Part shown: positions 1 to 4,725 of the stretch, one piece after another
How the letters are laid out: every line of letters starts with the position of its first letter
Position numbering within the stretch: position 1 is the stretch's first letter
NCBI GenBank assembly: GCA_021801545.1
Contig: JAJYXX010000269.1
Location: 1-5,921, forward strand
Length of the DNA stretch: 5,921 nucleotides
Direction of reading: 5' to 3'
DNA from: Chloroflexota bacterium
GTDB lineage: Bacteria; Chloroflexota; Limnocylindria; Limnocylindrales; CSP1-4
Translations under genes and position numbers: made by a program
The notes under the pieces: generated by a model
What the model was told of the DNA's origin: nothing
Seen by the model: the letters and a program-made list of their open reading frames with translations, nothing else
Database searches by the model: none

Positions 1-14
1 CCGGCCGGCCTCCG

Positions 15-1478
15 ATGATTGACGCCTTCGACTTCCTGATCCTCGGCTCGGGCTCGACCGCCTTCGCCGCGGCGATCCGGGCGTCGGATCTCGGTGCTCG
101 GGTCGCGATGGTCGAGCGCCGGACGCTCGGCGGGACGTGCGCGAACCGCGGCTGCCTGCCCTCGAAGAACCTGATCGAGGCCGCCCGGATCGTCCACGAG
201 GCGGCCCACCCGCGCTACACCGGGCTGGCGCCGGCGACGGTCGGGGTCGACTTCGGAGCGCTCGTCGCCCAGAAGGACGACGTCGTCCGGGAGTACCGAG
301 CGAAGAAGTACGCCAGCGTGGCCGGTGGGTTGACCGACCTCGAGCTGCTCGAGGGTGATGCGGTTTTCGTCGACCCGCACACGATCGCCCTCGGCGACCG
401 CCGGGTCGCGGGCGACCGGGGCGCGACCGGCGACCGGCGGGTCGCGGGCGACCGGATCCTGGTCGCCACCGGCAGCCGCCCGACGATCCCGCCGATCCCG
501 GGCCTCGACACCGTCCCGTACCTGACGAGCGACCTGCTCGACGCCGACGAGGCCGGCCGCCTCACCGACCTGCCCGCCTCGCTCGTCGTCCTCGGCGGCG
601 GTTACGTCGCCGTCGAGCTCGCCCAGCTATTCAGCCGGCTGGGCAGCGCGGTGACGATCGTCGCCCGCTCGGGCCTGCTCTCGGGGTACGAGCCCGAGCT
701 CGGCCGGACGCTCGGCGAGGTCTTCGTCGGCGAGGGGATCGAGGTCCTCAACCACGCCCGGGCCGAGCGCGTCAGCGGGGACGGACACGGCGTCGCGCTC
801 GCGGTCGAGCTCCCCGACGGCGGCCGGATCGTCCGCGCCGAGCGGCTCCTCGTCGCGACGGGCCGGACGCCGAACACCGAGACGCTCGGGCTCGACCGGG
901 CCGGCGTCGCGCTCGATCCGGGCGGCTTTGTCGTCGTCGATGCCGAGCTGCGCACGAGCCAGCCCCACATCTGGGCGGCGGGCGACGTCATCGGCCGCCA
1001 GCACGGCTCGCAGATGGCGACCCCGGTCGGGGCGCGCCAGGGCCGGGTCGTGGCCGAGAATGCGTTCGCCGAGGCCGGCCAGCGGTTCGACGGGTCGGTC
1101 ATCCCGCGGGCGATCTTCACCGACCCCCCGATCGCGGTCGTCGGGCTGACCGAGGCCGAGGCCCTCGCCCGCCACTACCCCGCGGTCGCGGCGACGACGC
1201 CGCTCATCTACGTCCCCCGCGCCGGGGCGGTCCACCGGACAACCGGCTTCGTGAAGTTCGTCGCCGCCACGATCGACGAGCGCGTCCTCGGCGTCCACGT
1301 CATCGGCGAGGCGGCACCGGAGATCATCCATGAGGCGGCGATGGCGATGAAGTTCAAGGCGACGCTGGCGGACTTCATCGAACTGATCCACGTCTACCCG
1401 ACGATGAGCGAGGCGCTCAAGATCGGCGCCCAGGCGTTCAGCCGCGATGTCTCGAAGCTCTCGTGCTGCGCCGAATGA
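15..1478 (+). CDS. merA: Mercuric reductase MerA, short form without HMA domain
   Basis: This 487-aa cytoplasmic flavoenzyme of the pyridine nucleotide-disulfide oxidoreductase family should reduce Hg(II) to volatile Hg(0) with NAD(P)H. In order it shows an FAD dinucleotide fold (GSGSTA, residues 11-16), the redox-active pair C42/C47 in GTCANRGCLPSK, a central ATGSRP segment (151-156), the NAD(P)H fold GGGYVAVELAQ (194-204), the second FAD motif AAGDVIG (321-327) and a dimerisation domain. Two features identify MerA rather than lipoamide dehydrogenase. The C-terminal vicinal pair C484/C485 (SKLSCCAE) delivers Hg, and HVYPTMSE (459-466) has Tyr461 where the related enzymes have the catalytic His of HxHPT. 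There is no N-terminal HMA (NmerA) domain. Residues 127-147 hold a repeat insertion (separate entry). The ATG matches the family N-terminus, but only 14 nt precede it and they contain no Shine-Dalgarno sequence, so the start is less certain than the identity. Confidence 0.94.
   Translation: MIDAFDFLILGSGSTAFAAAIRASDLGARVAMVERRTLGGTCANRGCLPSKNLIEAARIVHEAAHPRYTGLAPATVGVDFGALVAQKDDVVREYRAKKYASVAGGLTDLELLEGDAVFVDPHTIALGDRRVAGDRGATGDRRVAGDRILVATGSRPTIPPIPGLDTVPYLTSDLLDADEAGRLTDLPASLVVLGGGYVAVELAQLFSRLGSAVTIVARSGLLSGYEPELGRTLGEVFVGEGIEVLNHARAERVSGDGHGVALAVELPDGGRIVRAERLLVATGRTPNTETLGLDRAGVALDPGGFVVVDAELRTSQPHIWAAGDVIGRQHGSQMATPVGARQGRVVAENAFAEAGQRFDGSVIPRAIFTDPPIAVVGLTEAEALARHYPAVAATTPLIYVPRAGAVHRTTGFVKFVAATIDERVLGVHVIGEAAPEIIHEAAMAMKFKATLADFIELIHVYPTMSEALKIGAQAFSRDVSKLSCCAE
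393..455 (+). repeat. In-frame 36-bp-offset direct repeat inside merA
   Basis: A 27-nt segment at 393-419 recurs at 429-455 with one mismatch (C401 versus G437). The 36-nt offset keeps the frame. At protein level this gives GDRRVA, GDRGAT, GDRRVA, GDR, a hexapeptide periodicity over residues 127-147. It lies just before the ILVATGSRP strand, where Tn501 MerA (from memory) has an unrelated and somewhat shorter hairpin, so it is probably a surface loop enlarged by slippage or duplication. Confidence 0.85.
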
Positions 1479-1535
1479 GCGGTCGCCGGCCCGGCCCCCT
1501 GCCGGCGGTCGCCTGCCGGCCGCTGGTCGTGCCCC

Positions 1536-1541
1536 GAGGAG
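1536..1541 (+). promoter_or_regulatory. Ribosome binding site of the ArsR-type regulator
   Basis: GAGGAG lies 7 nt before the ATG at 1549. It selects this start over the in-frame ATG at 1447, which lies inside merA and would add 34 low-complexity Pro/Arg/Ala-rich residues not seen in ArsR proteins. Confidence 0.85.
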
Positions 1542-1548
1542 AACCCCG

Positions 1549-1947
1549 ATGACGAGCAACCTGCCGGTGGCGGCCCGTCGCGCCGCCGAGCTCGAGCGGC
1601 CGGAGGTCCTGGCGGCCTTCTTCCAGGGTCTATCCGACCCGACCCGGGTCCGGATCCTCGAGCTCCTCGCCGAACGGCCGCGCACGGTAAGCGAGCTCGT
1701 CGCGGCGCTCGGCCTCGCCCAGGGACGGGTCTCGAGCCACCTCTCGTGCCTGCGCTGGTGCGGCTACGTCGAGGCGCGGGTCGAGGGTCGCTACAACCGC
1801 TACCGGCTCGTCGACGAGCGGGTGCGCGAGATCCTCCGGCTCGGCGAGGCGATCGTGCGCGACAACGCCGCCCGGCTCGGCTCGTGCCTCGTCCTCGCCA
1901 CCGAGGGTGCCGAGGGCGCGGCCGACGGGGCGGCCGGCGAGCCGTGA
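1549..1947 (+). CDS. ArsR/SmtB metalloregulator, CmtR-type (Cd/Pb/Hg sensing)
   Basis: This 132-aa winged-helix repressor probably binds the mer operon promoter as a dimer and releases it on binding soft metal ions. The fold runs from LSDPTRVRILELL (28-40) through TVSELVAALGL (46-56) and recognition helix QGRVSSHLSCLRWCGYV (58-74) to wing EARVEGRYNRYRL (75-87). The sensing residues resemble M. tuberculosis CmtR, whose ligands are Cys57, Cys61 (in SNHLSCLRGCG) and Cys102. Here C67 and C71 have the same 4-residue spacing, and C113 follows at 42 residues against 41 in CmtR. The ELCVCDL metal site of classical ArsR/CadC is absent. The tail (119-132) is Ala/Gly/Glu-rich. The gene follows merA by 70 nt on the same strand, so the two are probably cotranscribed. 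From context the inducer is most likely Hg(II), but Cd(II) or Pb(II) is possible. The operator is presumably upstream of merA, outside the window. Confidence 0.9.
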   Translation: MTSNLPVAARRAAELERPEVLAAFFQGLSDPTRVRILELLAERPRTVSELVAALGLAQGRVSSHLSCLRWCGYVEARVEGRYNRYRLVDERVREILRLGEAIVRDNAARLGSCLVLATEGAEGAADGAAGEP

Positions 1948-1957
1948 ACGGCCCGGG

Positions 1958-2308
1958 TCAGTAGAGCGGCGCGGAGCGGTCGACCCGCACCGCCAGGAGC
2001 GCGCCGAGCAGGACGAGCAGCGCGCCGGCCCCGAACAGCAGACCGGCGGCCAGCGTGCCGGCAAGCGCGGCTGCGGCAATGATCGCCGCCAGCGCCCGCG
2101 TCTCGCGAACGAACATCAGCAGGACGCCGCCGACGAGTGTCAGCGTGGCCAGGGCGAAGCCGAGGATCGTCCCCTCGCTGATCGTGCCCGGTCCGGCCGC
2201 GCCGAAGAGCATACCGTGGCCCAGGACGCCCTGGCCGTAGATCGCCCCGAACAGCTCGACACCCGCGCCGAGGACCGAGCTCAGGAAGGCGGCGAACCGC
2301 ACACCCAT
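1958..2308 (-). CDS. Small four-helix membrane protein of unknown function
   Basis: I do not recognise this 116-aa protein. It is almost entirely hydrophobic, with probable membrane segments at about 5-24, 46-66, 71-91 and 93-108. A Gly-rich loop between the first two carries two acidic residues (E18 at the membrane edge, E45), and the short charged tail ends RVDRSAPLY. It has no cysteine, which argues against a MerT, MerC or MerF role despite the nearby merA. The start is the ATG at 2306-2308, preceded by GGGAG at a 7-nt spacing. The frame stays open to an ATG at 2491, but those 61 extra residues are polar, Arg/Pro-rich and lack an equally good ribosome binding site. It is convergent with the ArsR gene (10 nt between stops) and divergent from the 182-aa membrane protein gene. 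The coding call rests on coherent hydrophobic segmentation and the ribosome binding site. Confidence 0.72.
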   Translation of the reverse strand: MGVRFAAFLSSVLGAGVELFGAIYGQGVLGHGMLFGAAGPGTISEGTILGFALATLTLVGGVLLMFVRETRALAAIIAAAALAGTLAAGLLFGAGALLVLLGALLAVRVDRSAPLY

Positions 2309-2315
2309 GTGATGT

Positions 2316-2320
2316 CTCCC
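2316..2320 (-). promoter_or_regulatory. Ribosome binding site fixing the start of the 116-aa membrane protein
   Basis: Read on the minus strand, GGGAG lies 7 nt before the ATG at 2306-2308. It is the reason for preferring this start over the ATG at 2491. Confidence 0.7.
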
Positions 2321-2505
2321 TTCCCGGCCGGCCGTAGGGACCGCCGGTTCAGCGAATGATGACGACGAGACGATCCGCGTGCCTGCCCGCTCGGGCCCCC
2401 TTCCGCCTGTCGGATGGCCCATGCGCATGTGACCGATGCACTGCCGAGGCCGGGCCGGTCGGCCGGATGCCCCGCGGCCCGGGGCCAGCATCCTGTTACC
2501 CGGCG

Positions 2506-2531
2506 GACCCGAATCCGGGTCAGCTTATGAT
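2506..2531 (+). promoter_or_regulatory. Candidate promoter/operator: inverted repeat next to a TATGAT box
   Basis: The inverted repeat GACCCG-AATC-CGGGTC (2506-2521) lies 4 nt before TATGAT (2526-2531), which matches the -10 consensus TATAAT at five of six positions and is unusually AT-rich here. The expected -35 position (about 2503-2508) does not resemble TTGACA, so a regulated or alternative-sigma promoter would have to be assumed. The right arm also pairs with ACCCGG at 2498-2503, so two hairpins compete. A start near 2538 would give a leader of about 60 nt before the 182-aa gene. Confidence 0.3.
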
Positions 2532-2582
2532 GCAGCGGCACCAGCCCATCGTGCACCGGCAGCGGTCGTCATCTCTCCTGAC

Positions 2583-2595
2583 GGGAGGAAAGGAG
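2583..2595 (+). promoter_or_regulatory. Double ribosome binding site of the 182-aa membrane protein
   Basis: GGGAGG (2583-2588, 10 nt from the ATG) and AAGGAG (2590-2595, only 3 nt from it) stand side by side. They fix the start at 2599 rather than the in-frame ATGs at 2356, 2359, 2476, 2527 and 2530, whose extensions are polar and unlike the rest of the protein. Confidence 0.75.
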
Positions 2596-2598
2596 TTC

Positions 2599-3147
2599 AT
2601 GGAGCTAACGAACAGGGAGTTCTGGGCCGTCATCCACGGCCTCGTGCTCGGGACCTTGTTCCTGCTCGCCTTCGCTGGCGGGCTGGCGGGCCTGTGGAGC
2701 CTGCGCGAGCGGTACCTGACCGCCGAGGGCCTCCAGGAGCGGTCGCCCCGGCTGCTGATCGGGACCTGGGTGATGGCGATCGTCGCCTGGCTCACGGTGC
2801 TCACGGGCACGTTCATCGTCTATCCGTGGTACCGCGCCACGCCGCCGGAGGGGGTCGACCTCAAGGACCCGGCCGCCCTCGTCGACTTCCCGCGCCTTTA
2901 CCTGCTCGCGAGCGACAGCACTGCCGAGTGGCACAAGTTCGGCATGGAGTGGAAGGAGCACGTCGCCTGGCTGGCGCCGATCCTCGCCACCGCGGTCGCC
3001 TTCACGGTCAGCTATTACGGCATGCAGCTCGCCCGACGCGGTGAGATCCGCCGCGCGCTGCTCGTCTTCTTCACCCTTGCCTTCGTCGCCGCCGGCGTCG
3101 CAGGCCTCTTCGGAGCCTTCATCACGAAGGCCGCCCCGGTCGCCTGA
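2599..3147 (+). CDS. Four-helix membrane protein of unknown function with membrane-edge histidines
   Basis: I cannot assign this 182-aa protein to a named family. Probable membrane helices are at about 9-34, 52-76, 122-141 and 150-175. A 45-residue non-membrane loop between helices 2 and 3 starts with YPWYR (75-79) and ends with EWHKFGMEWKEH (110-121). H13 lies in helix 1, H112 and H121 flank the start of helix 3, and W/Y residues cluster around the helix 2-loop junction. Membrane histidines next to aromatic residues are typical of b-type haem or quinone-site proteins, so a small redox membrane subunit is possible, but this is inference. There is no cysteine and no cleavable signal peptide. 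The stop overlaps the ribosome binding site of the 121-aa gene, so the two are one operon and probably partners. Hydrophobic pattern, start signal and downstream coupling make it clearly coding. Confidence 0.85.
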   Translation: MELTNREFWAVIHGLVLGTLFLLAFAGGLAGLWSLRERYLTAEGLQERSPRLLIGTWVMAIVAWLTVLTGTFIVYPWYRATPPEGVDLKDPAALVDFPRLYLLASDSTAEWHKFGMEWKEHVAWLAPILATAVAFTVSYYGMQLARRGEIRRALLVFFTLAFVAAGVAGLFGAFITKAAPVA

Positions 3148-3151
3148 GGAG
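3146..3151 (+). promoter_or_regulatory. Ribosome binding site overlapping the upstream stop codon
   Basis: GAGGAG begins on the last two bases of the TGA stop (3145-3147) of the 182-aa gene and lies 7 nt before the ATG at 3159. A ribosome terminating on the first gene would sit on the start signal of the second, which favours coupled translation. Confidence 0.8.
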
Positions 3152-3158
3152 TACAGCG

Positions 3159-3524
3159 ATGCAGGACGTCCAGACCAAGCCCAACGGCCCGGTCGCCGCG
3201 GTGTTCGTCGCCGCCGGGATCGGCTCGACCGTCATGGGCCTTCTCGTGGTCCTGGCTGAAATCAGCAAGGACATCAGCAACTTCCTGAAGTTCGACGCGA
3301 ACTTCGGGATCGGCAGCGGCGTCGGCCCGCTCTCGGGCAAGGCGCTCCTGGCGACGATCGCCTTCTTCGGCTCGTGGATCGTGCTCCACTACGTGAACCG
3401 GGGCAAGGAGGTCGACTTCAACAAGTGGCTGACGGCCGCGCTCGTGCTCGTGCTCGTCGGCTTCGGCCTCACCTTCCCGCCGATCTTCGAGGCGATCGCC
3501 GGCATCTTCAAGTCCGAGGGGTAG
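3159..3524 (+). CDS. Three-helix membrane protein of unknown function, partner of the 182-aa protein
   Basis: This is a 121-aa protein with probable membrane helices at about 11-34, 61-78 and 90-112. The amphipathic loop 35-58 ends in GVGPLSGK (54-61), and a short charged stretch RGKEVDFNKW (81-90) links helices 2 and 3. From memory, similar uncharacterised proteins with the N-terminal NGPVAA pattern, VGPLSGK and a TFPP-like end (here TFPPIFE, 105-111) occur in Chloroflexota and some other bacteria, but I know no assigned function. It has no cysteine, and its single histidine (H77) is at the end of helix 2. It starts 11 nt after the 182-aa gene, so cotranscription and a shared membrane complex are likely. 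Candidate roles are accessory subunit of a respiratory or transport complex; nothing in the sequence decides between them. Confidence 0.85.
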   Translation: MQDVQTKPNGPVAAVFVAAGIGSTVMGLLVVLAEISKDISNFLKFDANFGIGSGVGPLSGKALLATIAFFGSWIVLHYVNRGKEVDFNKWLTAALVLVLVGFGLTFPPIFEAIAGIFKSEG

Positions 3525-3531
3525 CCTTCCC

Positions 3532-3588
3532 GTCCCTTCCCGACGCCGTCCCTTCCCGACGCCGTCCCCTCCCTCCCCCGACGCCGTC
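3532..3588. repeat. C-rich 16-bp direct repeat downstream of the membrane pair
   Basis: The unit GTCCCTTCCCGACGCC occurs perfectly at 3532-3547 and 3548-3563. A third degenerate copy (3564-3585) has the first half extended by 6 nt of C/T before the same CGACGCC ending, and a fourth begins with GTCC at 3586. The plus strand is nearly a pure pyrimidine run punctuated by GACG, which suggests slippage-driven growth. It lies between convergent genes and encodes nothing credible. Confidence 0.75.
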
Positions 3589-3610
3589 CGGTCCGCCCGG
3601 GCGGCGTCGG
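3578..3610. terminator. Long GC hairpin between convergent genes, probable terminator
   Basis: Left arm CCGACGCCGTCCGG (3578-3591) and right arm CCGGGCGGCGTCGG (3597-3610) pair over 14 bp with one T-G wobble (3587 with 3601) and a 5-nt loop. It starts 53 nt after the stop of the 121-aa gene and ends 68 nt before the stop of the convergent phosphoesterase gene, so it could act on both. Neither side has a T tract, so it is not a classical intrinsic terminator; U-less hairpins are often proposed in high-GC genomes. The left arm uses the last copy of the C-rich repeat. Confidence 0.5.
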
Positions 3611-3678
3611 CGCGTCCGGGCGTCAGCCGTGGCCGGGCGGTTCCTCCGGGCGTCGGTGGCGGGTGCCGCGGCCGACCG

Positions 3679-4725
3679 TCAGCGGCAGGTGCCGTGGCCG
3701 GCGTCGCTGAACTTCGTGCCGGCTGCCGGCACGAAGCGCCAGTCGTAGCTGCCGGCACGGAGCGTGAGCTTGAGCACCCCGAAGGCCCTCGCGTTCCGGA
3801 CCTGGCTGTTGCGACGGACGACGCCGAACCCGTAGTGGCTGCGTCCACCCGTACCGACGACGAACTCGCGGATGCCGGTCGCGCTCGCAACCCCGCCCGG
3901 TGTCTGGGGCGCGAACCGCTCGTAGTCGTGATCGTGGCCGTTGATGACGATCTCCGCGCCCGCCGCCTGCAGGTCGTTCCAGAACGCGCGGACCGCCGAC
4001 TGGTTGCCGTGCAACCCGGAGCTGAAGAGCGGGTGGTGCCAGTAGGCGAGCACGCAGCGGTGCGGTGATGCGGCCAGGTTGGCGCGCAGCCAGCGCTCCT
4101 GCGGGGAGCCGGCAGCGCAGCCACCGACCGCCCAGCAGTTCGAGTTGAGGACGTAGATCCGCCACGACCCCAGGTTGTACGCATAGTAGCCGCGGCGCGG
4201 ATCGCCCGCCCGCGCCCCGAAGTAGCCGAAGTAGCCCGCAGCGCCGGCCGTGGCGTAGTCGTGGTTGCCGGGCGCGGGGCGGGTCCGGGGGCGGAAGACG
4301 CCCCAGGTCGGGCCATAGCAGCGCGCGTACTCCGCCGCTCTGCCCGAATCGTAGGCGTTGTCGCCGGCGGTGAAAACGGTGCCCGGGATCGAGGCGAGGA
4401 GGGCCGCCGTCGCACCGTCGCCGCTGCCCCGGCAGGTGGCGATGTCGCCCGCTCCGACGAGTACCGGAGCACTCGTCGCCACCGCAGTGACCGCCGGCAC
4501 GTCGAACGGGTCGAACCCCGGGCCCGCGACGCCTGCGGCCAGGCCGGCCGTGACGTCCGCCGTGACGTCCGCCGTGACGTCCGCCGTGACGTCCGCCGTG
4601 ACGTCCGCCGACGCGCCGGCGAGCGCCGCAGCCAGCGAACCGGCCAGGGCGAGCGCCACGATCAGACGCGGACCTAGGTGCCGCCTCGACCCGGTACGCG
4701 AACGGCCGGCGCGCGTCTCGCTCAT
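3679..4725 (-). CDS. Secreted calcineurin-like metallophosphoesterase (acid/alkaline phosphatase type)
   Basis: This 348-aa exported protein probably hydrolyses phosphomonoesters outside the cytoplasm with a binuclear metal centre. The N-terminus is a signal peptide: basic region with the Arg pair SRRHLG (13-18, weakly Tat-like), hydrophobic core 21-37 and likely cleavage after AGASA (40). A tetrapeptide-repeat linker follows (separate entry). The catalytic domain starts near 86 and has the five family blocks: GAGD (D94), GDNAY (D122), GNHD (N154, H155), WHHP (H230/H231) and GHDHDYERF (H264, H266). The first block has GDIA rather than D-x-H, as in purple acid phosphatase-like members. C98, C136, C197, C203, C224 and C347 are six cysteines, compatible with disulfides after export. 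FGVLKLTLRAGSYDWRF near the C-terminus matches the common bacterial form, so the protein is full length. Its ATG overlaps the stop of the upstream folate gene; the weak Shine-Dalgarno region suggests coupled translation. Confidence 0.92.
   Translation of the reverse strand: MSETRAGRSRTGSRRHLGPRLIVALALAGSLAAALAGASADVTADVTADVTADVTADVTAGLAAGVAGPGFDPFDVPAVTAVATSAPVLVGAGDIATCRGSGDGATAALLASIPGTVFTAGDNAYDSGRAAEYARCYGPTWGVFRPRTRPAPGNHDYATAGAAGYFGYFGARAGDPRRGYYAYNLGSWRIYVLNSNCWAVGGCAAGSPQERWLRANLAASPHRCVLAYWHHPLFSSGLHGNQSAVRAFWNDLQAAGAEIVINGHDHDYERFAPQTPGGVASATGIREFVVGTGGRSHYGFGVVRRNSQVRNARAFGVLKLTLRAGSYDWRFVPAAGTKFSDAGHGTCR
4550..4609 (-). repeat. Five perfect 12-bp tandem repeats encoding (ADVT)n in the phosphoesterase
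   Basis: The unit GTGACGTCCGCC (plus strand) is repeated five times without a mismatch. On the coding strand it gives the repeating tetrapeptide A-D-V-T (residues about 40-59), directly after the predicted signal cleavage site. Each unit contains the palindrome GACGTC. Because 12 is a multiple of 3, copy number can change without a frameshift, so this is a candidate length-variable mature N-terminus or linker. Perfect identity implies recent expansion. Confidence 0.93.
4722..4725 (-). other. ATGA start/stop overlap of folate enzyme and phosphoesterase genes
   Basis: On the minus strand the phosphoesterase ATG (4725-4723) shares bases with the TGA stop (4724-4722) of the upstream reductase. 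Such 4-nt overlaps usually mean one transcript and translational coupling by re-initiation. The preceding 15 nt offer at best a weak GGTGAT, consistent with dependence on the upstream ribosome. Confidence 0.85.

Larger units (their letters stand above)
2309..2598. promoter_or_regulatory. Divergent intergenic region between two membrane protein genes
   Basis: These 290 nt separate the 116-aa gene (minus) from the 182-aa gene (plus), so they should hold the promoters of both. The frames open through it encode Arg/Pro/Cys-rich, low-complexity peptides and look non-coding. Visible elements are a perfect 10-bp palindrome CATGCGCATG (2420-2429), a GC hairpin GCCCCG/CGGGGC (2469-2474 and 2480-2485), and the inverted repeat plus -10-like box described separately. 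I see no RNA gene. Confidence 0.55.

Noticed and set aside
15..1478. Dihydrolipoamide dehydrogenase or glutathione reductase as the identity of the first gene
   Set aside because: The C-terminal vicinal cysteines (SKLSCCAE) and Tyr461 in place of the catalytic His of HxHPT are mercuric reductase features, and the adjacent metalloregulator agrees.
1479..1548. Repeated GCGGTCGCC (1479-1487 and 1505-1513) in the merA-regulator gap as operator half-sites
   Set aside because: They are short, direct rather than inverted, and made of the commonest words of this genome. ArsR-family operators are normally inverted repeats at the operon promoter.
627..1685. Long open frame of 352 codons on the minus strand opposite merA
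   Set aside because: Its translation is Arg/Asp/Gly-rich low complexity with no domain and overlaps merA and the regulator entirely. It is a typical antisense shadow in GC-rich DNA.
2469..2485. GCCCCG/CGGGGC hairpin as a terminator or riboswitch element
   Set aside because: It has only 6 bp of pure G/C in a very GC-rich spacer, no T tract and no recognisable aptamer. Chance is a sufficient explanation.
1958..3524. Membrane trio as mercury transporters (MerT, MerC, MerF or similar)
   Set aside because: All three proteins lack cysteine entirely, whereas the Mer transporters move Hg(II) through paired cysteines. Proximity to merA alone is not enough.
3015..4472. Open frame of 485 codons on the minus strand spanning the 121-aa gene and most of the phosphoesterase
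   Set aside because: It is a different frame from the motif-bearing phosphoesterase, is composed of Ser/Arg/Thr/Pro runs, and covers a convergent intergenic region. No motif supports it.
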